The notes under the pieces: model-generated
Told to the model about the DNA's origin: nothing
The model's input: only the letters and a program-made list of their open reading frames with translations
Databases searched by the model: none
Made by a program: the position numbers and the translations under genes
Shown here: one piece after another, positions 1-12,671 of the stretch
How positions within the stretch are numbered: the stretch's first letter is position 1
Layout: each line of letters opens with the position of its first letter
From: Flaccisagitta enflata
Lineage: Eukaryota > Chaetognatha > Sagittoidea > Aphragmophora
Direction: 5' to 3'
Assembly: GCA_965153355.1 (NCBI GenBank)
Contig: OZ231126.1
Location: 45,260,001 to 45,324,000, forward strand
DNA: 64,000 bases

Positions 1-196
1 TCAAGGCGCAGAATGCCATGGAAGTGACCGGATAAATCTCTTACAAATGAAGTTTTAAGTTTTCTCTCTCCCCCTCCTTTCCAACCACTTATCTCTTCTT
101 TGCGTAGCTCACCTTCTTATCCCCTGTTCAACCGTTTCTTATTCCTTTCTTTTCCTTTTTTCACCGACGCTTTTCCCTTATTTAACAATGAAGCAA

Positions 197-198
<2 letters not shown>

Positions 199-273
<75 letters not shown>
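199..273 (+). repeat. (CT)n microsatellite
   Basis: Uninterrupted CT for 75 bp. Confidence 0.95.
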
Positions 274-275
<2 letters not shown>

Positions 276-299
276 GCGTCTCTTTCTGCGCGCGCAGCT

Positions 300-1149
300 G
301 CGAGAGTCAGAATTTTGAATAATTGTCCCAAATAAGACGAAAAACCCAAAAACTTGCGCCGAAAATTCGAGGAATTGAAAATGGGCCAGGTGCCAGGAAG
401 ACGAAGACGAAGATGAAGAAGTGGGAGTCGTCAGACGGAGGAAGTGCAAAGGGGGAACAAGGTGGAAGTGGTGCCGCGTGACTGGCGCCTGGCGGTATAT
501 TTTGGGTGAAGCAAGTGTTGTTTCTGTGCAAAAAATGAAAAAAAAAAATCGATGTGAACCTACCATTAGCTCCTAATCCCTTCTTGCAAATCATATCAGA
601 CTGTATTGAAAAGTACCGCTCATTAAAACAAGTCCAAAACTGGGCAAAAGTCGCGGACGACTGGGCAGGGGCAGTACTGTATTTTGCAGTATTTTCCCCC
701 ACAATGACTTGAAACTCCATAAAAAAGAAGAAGAAACGTAAATTAAAAGATGTGATGGCCGGACAGAGGGACGGAGGGACAGATGGACAAACAGATGGAC
801 GGACCGACAAAGCGAGCAGCGGCATAACGGGAGAGACACATAGTTCAAGGATGGAATTAAAATGGCATTTTGCCATAGGTATTGAGTGCGAGTGCGTTTA
901 TCGAAACTAAAGAGCTCAATATCGTCCCAGGTTAAATGATAGTAAGAGACAGAGGGACTGATACAGTGGAATGATCATTTTGCGACAGACTGTTACCAAC
1001 AGTCACTTACAACCGTCTAACAAGGTATATTGGGCATGTTCATCAAAGTTGAGGAAAACAAAAAAAGAATAAGATTGCTGAGAAAAAAAGAGGACTATTA
1101 TCACAGGCCTCTTGATATCTTTCGGGCAGCAGGATTTGGGCATTGAAAA
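300..1149. other. Non-coding stretch, possible decayed family A copy
   Basis: No gene seen. About 645-835 holds GTCGCGGACGACTGGGCAGGGGC and later a GACG core with ACCGACAAAGCG, which suggests a decayed family A element. The rest is featureless. Confidence 0.4.
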
Positions 1150-1550
1150 ATTCCGACTGTCCATTACGTCCCGTGAAGCGCCCCAAACTTCAACTATGGC
1201 TCCCACCAATCTTACCACAGTTGAGGCTTGGTAAGAAAATATTCCATGCAAAATTTTGAACCTCTGAGAAAGCAGGAACCTTTGTTAGGCTGAGGTTAAA
1301 GTTTGTATTGAATTAGCATTGAAATCAATATTTCCATTATGCAAATTTGGTTTCAGCTATAGATTTTTATGGAAACTTCATGATCACCCTCACAAAGGGT
1401 CACGCAATTCCAGAGGCCTGAAAATTTGCATGGGATATTTTCTTACCAAGCCTCAACCATGGTAAGATTGGTGAGAGTCAGTGTTGAAGTTTGGGGCACT
1501 GCATGGGACGTACTGAACATTCTGACATTCATACAATAAAACAGTGTCTA
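1150..1550. mobile_element. Long palindromic element (MITE-like)
   Basis: GCCCCAAACTTCAACTATGG, then CCAATCTTACCACAGTTGAG and GCTTGGTAAGAAAATATTCC (1180-1240) recur inverted at about 1430-1500. Outer flanks (TTACGTCCCGTG / CATGGGACGTA) and inner flanks (AACCTCTGAG / CCAGAGGCC) are also related. I did not fix the exact ends. Confidence 0.6.
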
Positions 1551-1595
1551 CGCAGTTACAATCACTTTTTTTTTCTTGCTTTCCTTTCCTTTCCT

Positions 1596-1678
1596 CTCCT
1601 TTCCGTTTTCCGACCAACGGATGGACGGGCTGAAGGACCGACTCGGCAAAATCTAGAGTCGTGTCTCCGCGACTAAGA
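1596..1678 (+). mobile_element. HINE-like element, family A, 3' end
   Basis: A GACC/GACG core followed by CTAGAGTCGTGTCTCCGCGACTAAG. No 5' half is recognisable; upstream lies a different, palindromic element. Confidence 0.5.
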
Positions 1679-1819
1679 AGAATAGAATACTAGTAAATAA
1701 GGAATCTATCAAAATATCCACTGGGCAATTCTTACCTCTCTCAGACTCTCTCTTTAAAACGCTTTCATGTTAATTAACAATATCTGTAGGCGGGGCTGAA
1801 GATAGTAAAGCGCCAATTA

Positions 1820-1928
<109 letters not shown>

Positions 1929-2139
1929 AGAAAGTGAATATTCAGAATACGTGATAAGACCACCTTTGAGAATTTTTTGGGAATCATAAAGAAGTTTTTT
2001 TTCACTCGACCAGGTACTTCATCCACAGCCCCGGAGGAGTAACTCAATGCCCAGGGTGTAAGAGGGATAGAATGAAAAAACAGAGGGAGAGATAAAGTGC
2101 GAGTAAAAGACAGACAGAAAAAGACAGACAGAAAAAGAA

Positions 2140-2143
<4 letters not shown>

Positions 2144-2233
<90 letters not shown>
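2144..2233 (+). repeat. (GA)n microsatellite
   Basis: 90 bp uninterrupted, preceded by imperfect GACAGAAAA units that look like the array's degenerate edge. Confidence 0.95.
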
Positions 2234-2236
<3 letters not shown>

Positions 2237-2975
2237 GAATTTTTTTTCGCTAGGAGGAATGAGAAAATTAAGTACTCATACAGGAAACTCATTTTTATAA
2301 GAGATCTCAAATAGAGTTTCCTAGCTTCAACCTGTGGGGTAGCAAGAGCGAGAGACAGAAAGAGATAAAGACATAGACAGGGAAAAAAGGGAGGAGTGCC
2401 TCAAGTCAATATAACCTTACACACGAAGCCATTAGAAGAACTCAATCATAGTTTTTTCTTTAGTTTTTTTTTTTACGTGTATTATTCTTCTTTATTTGTT
2501 CATGGCCACACAAGAAGCGAAAATTTCCTTGGGAATTAACTTGAAAATGTTTTGATTATGATAATGAAATTTTCCATCTTTTCCTGAGAGGCTGTTGGAG
2601 AGTGGGAAAAAAAAATTCGAATCGAGGTGAATCGAAGTAGGAGAGTTAACTGATGGAGTAATCAACGGGAAGAAAAATGAACATATGTCGGACAACACCA
2701 AAACACTGCCACAGGTAAGGCCCAATGGATACGCAAGAGGAACAGAATGACCAAAGCTCTTGGTTTTATTTCTCAAAAAAGAAAAAAAAAGGAAGAACCT
2801 GACCTAAATAAGAAGGAGGTTAAAAGTGACCAAATCCGTTCCTGCTTTTCTTCCAGCATCCTTCTTAGTCCCTCTAAATCCTTTTATCACCTCCTCACAT
2901 TCTTAAAATTGTTATTTTTCTCTCTTTCCATGACAGATGTTTCTTCTTTCTTTGACCACAAGATCTTCTTTTTTT

Positions 2976-2978
<3 letters not shown>

Positions 2979-3053
<75 letters not shown>
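2979..3053 (+). repeat. (CT)n microsatellite
   Basis: 75 bp uninterrupted; another (CT)n lies at 3321-3371. Confidence 0.95.
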
Positions 3054-3055
<2 letters not shown>

Positions 3056-3316
3056 TCATCTCTTTCTTCTTGTCTTGACCAAGGAATCCTTGCAGGTCGT
3101 AAAAAACAAACATTGCTTCCATCACGTGAGTGACCATCAGTCAAAGACTCAAAATTCTCAAAACCTAACTGGGTCACGTTAAAGCTTATTCACGTATGTT
3201 ACGAACTTTGATTGATTTGGGCTCAGATTCATACAATTTCCATTTCAGCCAAAAGGCCGCTCGCGTCATCAATGATCTGGCATCCGCCATCCGCGCATTT
3301 CTTCTCCCCCGCCCTC

Positions 3317-3320
<4 letters not shown>

Positions 3321-3371
<51 letters not shown>
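3321..3371 (+). repeat. (CT)n microsatellite
   Basis: 51 bp, followed by TTTCTTTC. The next 230 bp are rich in CGTC/CATC triplets with no recognisable gene. Confidence 0.93.
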
Positions 3372-3377
<6 letters not shown>

Positions 3378-3904
3378 CTTCTAGCCTTTCCATCTCTGTC
3401 CGTCTTTGTCTTTGCTCTTCAAACTGCATAAACGGTCTCTCGACGATCCACTGTGACCCTTTTCCGTGACACCCATAGACGTCGTCCTCTTAGTCGTCCT
3501 CATCGACGTCATCGTCCCTATCATCCTCGTTATTGTCATCGTTTTCGTCGTCATCGTCATCAACGCCGTCTCCGTCGTCATCGCCGCTCTTTCCTCTCGG
3601 CGTCGTTGTTTTGGTCAGTTGACGCGCTCATTTGCAACACAAATATTCATCGGCCCCTTCCGTCCATTATTTCAACTAATAGATCGTCCTTTGGTAACAA
3701 ACTTGATTTTTCGAAATCGTTACAATTCTGGGTCAACTCGGGTTCTGTGATGAGGATGAACAACGTCTTTTTCTTGGGCATCGATTGCCTGCGGGAAATC
3801 CTTAATCAACAATCAACTCTGAACTTTGACCTTTTTTTCTTCTCCTTGAGGAGAAAATCGCGGAAGAAAAGACCGGGAAAGTAAGGAAGAAAAGAGAGGA
3901 ACAG

Positions 3905-4250
3905 AAGGAAGGAAGGAAAGGGAGGAAAGGAAAGAAAAAGAAGGATGGGAAGTATAGGAAGGGAAGGAAGGAAGGAAAGGAAGGAAAGGAAGGAAAGGAA
4001 GGAAAGGAAGGAAAGGAAGGAAAGGAAGGAAAGGAAGGAAAGGAAGGAAAGGAAGGAAAGGAAGGAAAGGAAGGGAGGAAGGAAAGAAAGGAAAGAAAGG
4101 AAAAAAAGGAAAGAAAGGAAAGAAAGATAAGAAAGGAACGAAAGGAAAGAAAGGAAAGAAAGGAAAGAAAGGAAAGAAAGGAAAGAAAGGAAAGAAAGGA
4201 AAGAAAGGAGAGGAAGGAAAGGAGAAATTCAAGAAAGGAAATAAGAAATT
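3905..4250 (+). repeat. (GGAAGGAAA)n then (GAAAG)n array
   Basis: Purine-only strand for about 340 bp. The first part has a 9-bp period, the second a 5-bp period. Open frames through it are repeat translations. Confidence 0.9.
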
Positions 4251-4622
4251 CTAGTAAAGAGGGGAAGAGATGGACAAAGATAAAGGTGGAGAAAGCAGAA
4301 AATGAAAGAGGACACAGGTCTGATGAATTTCGTTGTAAAGGAGGGCCAAAAAAAAAAAAGTATGAAGAAAAACTATATGTTTTGTTGTTTGCATGGGGAA
4401 GGCTGAAGCAGGGACACATAAACCCCTAATAGAAGGGAAGGGTTTGTGGCGTCTTGACGATGAATCATAAAGCAATTACTGCACGAAAAATAAAACAAGC
4501 AGGGAAAACAAATTCGTTACAAAGCTCTTTGCTACTTGGTTCAATGGGTGGTTAGTTCAACGCGTTTGACCTCCGACTACAGAGTTTTTTATCTCTCCCA
4601 TGTCTTCAATGATCATCAAGAA

Positions 4623-4899
4623 AACAAGGCCAAGTAGGCCAACGATGCGTCCTCTTTGAATGAATGTTTTTTATGAATGAATGTTTTTTATGAATGAATG
4701 TTTTTTTATGAATGAATGTTATTTATGAATGAAAAAATGATTTATTGAATGAACTAGTGGATGTACACTTCTTTTACTGGGTCAGGACCAATTTTCTGTT
4801 GAAAAAAAATGCATGAATTCAATGTTTATAATGAATGCGTTACCCGACAGACCAACGGACACAGCCTATTATAGAGATGCGACGACGCCTTTAAAAAAA
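4623..4899 (+). mobile_element. HINE-like element, family B, with an unusual core
   Basis: The family B start (AACAAGGCCAAGTAGGCC) is followed by four imperfect units of TGAATGAATG plus a T run and TTATGAA, then ATGCGTTACCCGACAGACC and a decayed hairpin GATGCGACGACGCCTTTAAAAA. The extra array lies in the 5' half, before the usual GACC core. Confidence 0.65.
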
Positions 4900-5022
4900 T
4901 CTCGCCATAAAGTTTGGCCAAACCTTTCAAAAATGTATACAAATGCAAGCAGGCAAACAAAACCATGGCTCGTCTTTCAACGCTTGTCGTGACCAAAACA
5001 CATACAGCTTAAAACATATATA

Positions 5023-5023
<1 letters not shown>

Positions 5024-5114
<91 letters not shown>
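5024..5114 (+). repeat. (TG)n microsatellite
   Basis: 91 bp uninterrupted. Confidence 0.95.
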
Positions 5115-5115
<1 letters not shown>

Positions 5116-5535
5116 GGTGTATGAGACTCTCTCTCTCTCTTCCCATCTTTGAACGCCTAAATCCTCTCAACTTTTTAACGATGGCGATTTCTGCTACGTT
5201 TCCGACGCTACTTAAAAAGACGAACAAGCCAACATTAATTTCCATGTTGTAGGACCAAAATCGACCTCGATTTGCAACTAAAAAAAGTAAGCAGAAAAAC
5301 GGCGATTTGCGTTACCAATCTTTACTCCGTTCAGAAAACTCAGACCGTGATTAAGGGGTGGATTCCGCACGTGCTGACGGGAGAATGGTATTGCTTTCTA
5401 TTTTATCGTTCTCTTTTTTTCTCCCTTTTTCGTGCTATCTATTTTGCTTTCCTTCTTTTTACAATCGAGCTTCACGAAAGCGCACCTTAGCTGATGACTG
5501 ACGAAAGAAAACTACCCTACATGGTGAAGTTATGA

Positions 5536-5579
5536 AACAATCAATCAAACAATCAATCAATCAATCAAACAATCAATCA

Positions 5580-5649
<70 letters not shown>

Positions 5650-5724
5650 CAATCAACAAATCAAACAATCAATCAGAAAATCAATCAAAAAATCAGTGAA
5701 TCAATAAAACAATCAATCAAGCAT
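5536..5724 (+). repeat. (CAAT)n array
   Basis: AATC/CAAT tetranucleotides, the centre (5582-5647) pure, the edges interrupted by CAAA. It runs directly into a (CTTT)n array. Confidence 0.93.
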
Positions 5725-5794
5725 GTCCTTCTTTTTTTCTTTCTTGCTTTTTTATATCTCTGTTTTTTGTTTCTATGTTTCTCTGTTTCTCTGT

Positions 5795-5872
5795 TTCTCC
5801 GTTTCTCTGTTTCTTTGTTTCTTTGTTTCCTTCTTTCTTTCGTTCTTACGTTCCGTTCTTTCTTTCTTTCCT

Positions 5873-5939
<67 letters not shown>

Positions 5940-5973
5940 GTCTGTCTGTCGGTCTTTCTTTCTTTCTTTCTCA

Positions 5974-6047
<74 letters not shown>

Positions 6048-6105
6048 GTCTTTCTTTCTGTCTTTCTTTCTTTCTTTCTTTCTTTCTTTTTCCTTTCTTT
6101 CTTTC

Positions 6106-6165
<60 letters not shown>

Positions 6166-6200
6166 TCAGTCTTTCTTTCTTTCTTTCTTTCTTTTTTTCC
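5795..6200 (+). repeat. (CTTT)n array
   Basis: About 400 bp of CTTT with scattered CTGT units and CGTT interruptions at the 5' side. All three forward frames are open through it, which is expected for a tetranucleotide and no sign of coding. Confidence 0.95.
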
Positions 6201-7042
6201 TTTTCTTCTGTTTTGTATGTTTTTTTTTTTTTGTTTTTTTTTTGACGATTGCTTGATACCGCTAAACAAGGGTCTTATCCATCGCCGTTGCATCACCGCG
6301 GATTTACACATCAGGCTTGTCCGTCCATTCGTTTTTGTGATCTGTTTTACCATAATATCTCCCCCCCCCCCCCCACAATGATTCTCATACATTTACCTTC
6401 GATTGCACATTGAACGAACGTCCCGAACAAGTTAGACAGTCAGTCGGTCAATCGGTCAATCGGTCAATCGGTCGGTTTGTATGCGTGTGCGAGGTCTGAC
6501 GTGCGTTCAAAACGCGTATCCCGCGATCATTACTGGAACCAATTACGCGTGCAGTAATTGATGACATGACGTCTAGTCTACGATTGATTGATCGAGTAGA
6601 CGCAGGGAAAGCACGGCAACTAATAAGACGAAACATTTTTTTGGTCGTTCATACAGCACGTGCAAGAGTCAAACGGGGTAACGCCTACTAACCCCCCCCC
6701 CCCTTCCCAACCCCCCCCCCCAAAAAAAAGAATAACGCTCCGACTGAACATCGACGTTGAATGCTCCATGCGCCTGTGCTCACCGTTCATCTATTATCAG
6801 CGGCCGAATCTGGCGAGACGAGCGACGTTCGTTCGGTCGAAAAGAAATGGCGAAGAGTTCTCATGAAAATGTGATCGGAGGATGGTCAAAGCCTCGAAGG
6901 CGGGGGTGGAGGAGGACAAGGAGGAGGACAAGGAGGAGGCGGAGGAGGCGTCAGGGGTCAGGTGGTCAAGCGGATGGCGGTCAGCTGGCAACGAAATTGG
7001 CGAATAAATGGGACAGGAATTGGTGGAACGGAGAATATGAGA

Positions 7043-7145
<103 letters not shown>

Positions 7146-7206
7146 CCAAAGGAGAACGAGTGAAAGATTACAGCTATTTTTTTCGCAACCAACATCTGCC
7201 AGAAAA

Positions 7207-7372
<166 letters not shown>

Positions 7373-7519
7373 GACAGACAGAAAATGTAGAGAAACTAAC
7401 CAACAAAGACGAAGACAACCATCAGAGACAAAGACAAAGACTTAGAAAGAGAGACCAACACAGAACAAGTTGGGGATGCCGAGACAAAGATAAAAGACCA
7501 AGAGACCGAAAAACACGTC

Positions 7520-9290
7520 ATATTGAAAAAATTGAAAGATAATCACAGCTCTGGAAAGACGCTTAAAAAGCTCGGTGAAACACATGATTCTTTTAAAGAC
7601 ATGTAAAACTATCGAGCTATCTAAGATGAAGCAAAGTTGGCGAAAAAGTCGATGTTCTTTATCGAAGGAGAACTGTAAAATAGTAGGTCAGTATGTGTCA
7701 CTATTTCGATACGATGTTAGGGCCAGGGTATGGCAAAGTCCCCAAGCACGAGAGCATTGCTCGTAGGCAGCAAGGTATTTTTTTAGGCAGGAGAGAAAAA
7801 TATATGAAGAGTTTATTTTGGAAATATGAAAAAAGTTTTTAGTAGCGTGCAAGCGACTCTACAACCCGCAATGTCCGTCGGGCAGTCGGTCGGTTGGTCA
7901 GTTGGTCACACTTTACTTTTTTTCATTATTCTATTTCTTTGACCTCACTACCCCTGCCCAAATGGTCTGGTGACCTCAAATATGGCCCCTGCCCACCCAC
8001 ACGCCACTTCCGTAGCCATGTATCTGGCCTTGTTAAAAAAAAATTAAGATTCTTTTTTTAAATTCATCAAAATTTTGTTTTTCTTAGTTTTCAACTAGTT
8101 GGATTTGAGAGAGATCTTAAATAGATTTGTAATTCTGAACCTAGAATGTATCAAAAAACGTTTGAAAATTATTCAATTCTATTTTAGGCAGGAAGATACT
8201 GAAAAATCCTGCTTGTAGGCAGCCAAAAATTTTGCCGGACCCTGGAACTTAGGGCCATCTCATATCTCCCCGTGATGAACAAAGAAAAGTCTGAAAAGCA
8301 CGACTACAAGAACCAGAAACAAGCCAATTGAAAGATGCAAATTGAGACAATACGTGACAAGCTACTAATAACACCGTACAAGTCTAAAGCGGCTTTATCT
8401 CTCTCTCTCTCTCTCTGTCACAAAAGCCGCCACATTTCCATATTGAATACCTTATCTCTTTCCGTTTCCGTCCCAGGCCGACCCTCAACGCGGAATCCTC
8501 TTTGGATTTACCTGCGCTGTTTTGCTTCCACTTTCGCCGCCAAAACGATGCCGTCTCTTACATATGTGTACAAGCGCAACTGTCACCGTCCTCATACTTA
8601 CACAATACGACATCGCACCTCCATCAACAACACCAACCCCTCCATCATCGGTACCTAATCATAACTTCACTTTTACCTTCATAATCAAGCGTCTCACCGG
8701 TTGTGGCCATCACCACCACGCCAGTGCTCCACCGTTCAACGTTGTTTCCGGTCTAGCATGGAAATCCTCCTTATTTTCCTTCAGTCCTTATCGCACGCCG
8801 CCTCCGGCGTCTCTCCCGCCTCGCGCTTCTACCGCCGCCGTTACCTCTCACCGCCACTTTTTCTCCGTCGACGGTTAATCATCCTCATTTGCATAACGTT
8901 TTCTCTCTGTGTTGTTCCCTTTATCGTTGTCATTTTCGATCAAATTATCGTCGCCGTCGTCGTCGGCGTTTCCATTCGTTGGCATTACCACTTATCTCTA
9001 TGGACGCCCCCAATTTACCTGAACGAGTTCTCTTCGAGGAAACTAAGACGCTCTCATGATGGCTTTTAATAATAAACGCTGCCATCCCGTTTACCACTGA
9101 TATATTATCATGAAAGGAAGGTGTCTTGGTTGAAATGGAGTGTAATTTTCCGCTTTTCGTTCTGGTAATGTAGCTTATTGCCTAGACGGGGCTCTTCAGT
9201 GGAACTCGTATGTTGAGGCACAAGCGTTGACCGACGCAATGGTCTGAAAGCATTTACATCACTTTTACATGATCGAGATCGATACCCAAC
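7520..9290. other. Non-coding stretch
   Basis: Apart from the family A copy at 7836-8034 and a short (CT)n at 8397-8416, nothing recognisable. 8450-9060 is CG-richer, with several overlapping open frames in all phases but no consistent signal of a gene. Confidence 0.4.
7836..8034 (-). mobile_element. HINE-like element, family A
   Basis: Minus-strand copy. It begins (on +) with the hairpin TTTTTAGTAGCGTGCAAGCGACT, then a (GGTC/AGTC)n core, and ends in GCCCCTGCCCACCC...ATCTGGCCTTGTT, the complement of the usual AACAAGGCC start. The hairpin has one mismatch relative to the better copies. Confidence 0.7.
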
Positions 9291-9292
9291 TC

Positions 9293-9394
9293 CAACATGG
9301 TCGGATACACGGCTACCCCAGTCACTTGCGGGTGGGCAGGGGCCATATTTGCGGTCACCAGAGCATTTGGGCAGGAGCAGTATGGTCAAAGAAT
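9293..9394 (+). mobile_element. HINE-like element, family A, 5' half interrupted by family C
   Basis: ACATGGTCGGATACACGGC, CAGTCACTTGCGGGTGGGC and CATTTGGGCAGGAGC are intact, then the sequence switches to the 5' end of a family C element. The matching 3' half lies at 10508-10593, same strand, so this looks like one element opened by later insertions. Confidence 0.65.
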
Positions 9395-9944
9395 AAACAG
9401 GTCGCCCAAGGGCAATATGCGGTCAGCGAAACCCGTTGCCCTGCTTTGCATGATTGCAAATTGGAGTGAGAGGAAGCAGGGCATCTGCCCCGAAGGGGAC
9501 AAAGTCCTGTAGAACACAGGGGGACTTTCGTTCATTCGTCCGTCTATCCGTCTCCCCCAGGCCCTCTCAGACCAGAAATTTGCCCTATCAGGCCTAAAAT
9601 CTGCCCCATCAGGCCTGAAATCTACCCTCAGGCCTGAAATCTTCCCTCTCAAGCCTTGAATCTGCCTAAGGAGACAAATTTAAGGCCTGACAGGACAGAT
9701 TGCAAGCCTGAGGGTATATTTCAGGCCTTAGAGGGCAGATACAAGGTTAGAAGGCCAGATCTCAGGCCTGAGGGTAGATTTCAGGGCTGATAGGGCAGAT
9801 TTCAGGTTTGATAGGGCAGATTTCAGGACTGAGAGGGCCTGGGGGGGGGGGGGCACGGAAGGAGGAACAGATGAACGAACGAACAAACAAAAGTCCCCCT
9901 GTGTTATACAGGACTTCGTCCCCTTCGGAGCCGCTGCCCAAAAA
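9395..9944 (+). mobile_element. Foldback element, family C, with inverted 20-bp satellite arrays
   Basis: The left arm runs from AACAGGTCGCCCAAGGGC through a hairpin, CCCCGAAGGGG and CCTGTAGAACACAGGGGG. The right arm reads AAGTCCCCCTGTG...CAGGACTTCGTCCCCTTCGGAG and GCCGCTGCCCAAAAA. Between them are units such as CAGGCCTGAAATCTGCCC, switching orientation at about 9670 to GGCAGATTTCAGGCC. The whole element could fold into one long hairpin. No ORF. Confidence 0.7.
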
Positions 9945-9973
9945 CATAAAACTAGTCATCCAAGGATCGCACA

Positions 9974-10507
9974 TGGTTAGCGGTACCCGATGCCCTGCTG
10001 GTAGTGGTCCAGTGAAGAGGTGGAGTGAGAGCAGGGCAGCGGCCCCAAAGGGCAGATGTCCTGTAGAACACAGGGGGGAATTTCGAGACGTCCGTCCATC
10101 CGTCCTAAGGGGGCATATTTCAGCTTTTAGATGGCTGATTTAGGCTACTGGGGGCATATTTGAGGGCTGGAGGGCAGAATCACGGCTCGGAGCACAGATT
10201 TGAGGTTTGGAGGGCTGATTTGATGCCTGGAGGGCTGATTGAAGGTCTGGAGGGCAGATTTGAGGTCTGGAGGGTGGATTTGAGGCATGGGGGAGACTAA
10301 TTTCAAGCCAAGAGGGCTGATTTGAGGCCTTGAAAGCTAAATTGAGGCCTGAGAGGGCTAATTTGAAGCCCGGCAGAGCTAATTTGATGCTCAACGGGGG
10401 GGGGGGGGACGGACGGAAGGACGGACGGACGGACGGACGGACGGACGTCTCGAAATTCCCCCCTGTGTTCTACAGGACATCGGCCCTTTGGGGCCGCTGC
10501 CCAAAAA
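9974..10507 (+). mobile_element. Foldback element, family C, array in one orientation
   Basis: The left arm begins GGTTAGCGGTACCCG and ends ACAGGGGGGAATTTCGAGACG. The right arm is GTCTCGAAATTCCCCCCTGTG...GGGGCCGCTGCCCAAAAA. The array (about 10110-10390) has units such as GGTCTGGAGGGCAGATTTGA, all one way. A G10 run and (GACG)n precede the right arm, as in other copies. Confidence 0.7.
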
Positions 10508-10593
10508 GGTAAAGTGTGAGCAACAACCAACCAACCGACCGATCGACCGATGGACAAAACGGGGTGTAGAGTCGCGTAGTACGCGACTAAAAA
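10508..10593 (+). mobile_element. HINE-like element, family A, 3' half
   Basis: GTAAAGTGTGAGC, a (CCAA/GACC)n core and GTCGCGTAGTACGCGACTAAAAA. It resumes at the point in the family plan where the 9293-9394 half stops. Confidence 0.65.
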
Positions 10594-11952
10594 TCCAATG
10601 ATACCATGAGTCGCTTTCTCCCCTGACCAATCTGACCGCCAAGGTAGGATTTCGATTTTTTTGCTCTGGCAAACAGCATTATCAGCAACGGTCAAGCTAG
10701 CTGTGTCTTCTGCTTTCTGATCATAGTGTATTTCTATCGTGGTCCATACATCTGTAAAAACTAATGATCATTTCAGAAAAACTCTCATTCTCAATCAAAA
10801 CAAACATGTGTCAAAGCATTAAGAGTTACCTGATTGACCTGAAACAAACACTTTTATTTCTTGTAGAAAATATCTTAAAGGTTAATAAGCACAAGACACA
10901 AAAAAAAAAAAACTAGTGCTTTTGGTTTTCTCAAAAAATAAAAAAAATGATTTCTGTGAAAAACTAGGATGATGTAGATAAAATACTGTAAAGCATTGTT
11001 TCAGGGATCATAAGTTTTCTGCAATGCTTCGTCCTTGTACTTCTATTCTCGGCAATTCCACAAACGCAGTCAGCCAATTCCGTTGGCGGATTATAGACAA
11101 CCTGAACCGTAAACCTGAATTGCAAATGTGTCGAGGTTACAATCGACGTTTATCACAAAGAAACGAATGGCGCGCTACATTCAACCTTATGCAAACGAGA
11201 TATTCGGGGGCGCGCGCGCGAAAGATAGAGAGAAAGAGAGGCCTTGAATAACAAAGGAGAAAAACCATTACAGATGCAGGTACAACGCGACTGGTGAAAG
11301 AGAGCAGGTGTCGAATTAGATGAAAGAGATGTGTCAGAGGCGATGATGATCTGGAGCCATTAATGGGCGTCAAGAAGGTAATAAAATGATGAATGAACAC
11401 AAAGCTAGAACTCAAACATTAGCCTTGACACAAGGCCCTTGAGTATATCTAACGTAAGGATAGAGAGCGGGAAAATTGTACAATTGTACGTACAATTTCA
11501 TGCACACACAAACGCCAACAAACCGCAACAACTTTCCGAAACAACCGAGTAAAACCGAGTCCGGTTGGGCTCTTCCGATCTCAAAAGCGGTAATCCTTTC
11601 AGAGGAAAACAGAAACCGTGCAGAAATACTGCAAATGTTCTATGTGCTGACCGTTTCTCTTCTATTTTTTTGCATAGGTCGTAATTTCGGTTTGCGGATT
11701 GGTGAGAGAACCACGTTGGAAGCTGATTTTGGTTTGACCGGCGGGGTTCAGGGCAACGAGTGAGGTGGGAGAGGGCAGGAGTGAAGGGGTTTGGGGGAGA
11801 GACGGCAGGGAACATGGCAGTTCCGAGGGAGGAATAGTTGGGAGTCTTTGAGATAAAGCGTGAAGCCAATTGAAATCTGCTTGGCATTCGCAAGATGTGG
11901 AGATATTCTCTTCGCATGTCTCATGAGAGTAAATCATTGGAGTAGGGTTCGA
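10594..11952. other. Non-coding stretch
   Basis: AT-rich DNA with A runs to 11020, then mixed sequence. I see no gene, RNA or element. Confidence 0.4.
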
Positions 11953-12311
11953 ATGAATGAATGAATGAATGAATGAATGAATGAATGAATGAATGAATGT
12001 ACAAACGAGTGATTGATTGAATGAATATATGAGTGAACGAGTAAATGAATGAATGAATGAATGAATGAATGAATGAATGAATGGATGAATGAATGAATGA
12101 ATGAATGATTGAATGAATGAATGAATGAATGAATGAATGAATGAATGAATGAATGAATGAATGAATGAGTAAATAAATGAATGAATGAATGAATGAATGA
12201 ATGAATGAATGAATGAATGAATGATTGAATGAATGAATGAATGAATGAATGAATGAATAAATGAATAAATGAATAAATGAATAAATGAATGAATGAATGA
12301 ATGAATGAATG

Positions 12312-12402
<91 letters not shown>

Positions 12403-12403
12403 G
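11953..12403 (+). repeat. (GAAT)n array switching to (CAAT)n
   Basis: GAAT units with point changes to 12313, then pure CAAT to 12403. The switch is a single G-to-C change that was then amplified, so the two arrays probably share one origin. Confidence 0.95.
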
Positions 12404-12671
12404 AATATTTGTAGTGATCATTTATGCTGACAAAAAATAACATGGCGCTATTGACAAACGAGGTCGGAAAGACGGGTTGACAGGACGTCCTGCATGTAGA
12501 TCTGCTTTAGCGCACGTACAAACGGACATGATGTTTGATAGCGAAAACTCTTGTTCCTGTACACGCTGATCAACAGGCCTTTTTTTAGTGATTTTTTTGG
12601 AAGAGCCAACCGGGCTCTCTCCTTATAATTTTACAGAGCCCGACGGAAAAACAGCGAGCCCGGCAAAAATC

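Noticed and set aside
2747-3133. 128-codon frame with ordinary N-terminus and Ser/Leu run
   Set aside because: Over half is (CT)n translation, and the first part has no recognisable domain or gene context.
5685-6392. Long frames of Lys/Arg/Glu or Phe/Leu/Ser over (CTTT)n
   Set aside because: All frames of a pure tetranucleotide stay open; composition and phase follow the repeat, with no other coding sign.
9500-9850. CRISPR-like array of about 20-bp repeats
   Set aside because: The repeats are degenerate, adjacent without unique spacers, reverse orientation midway, and sit in a eukaryotic foldback element.
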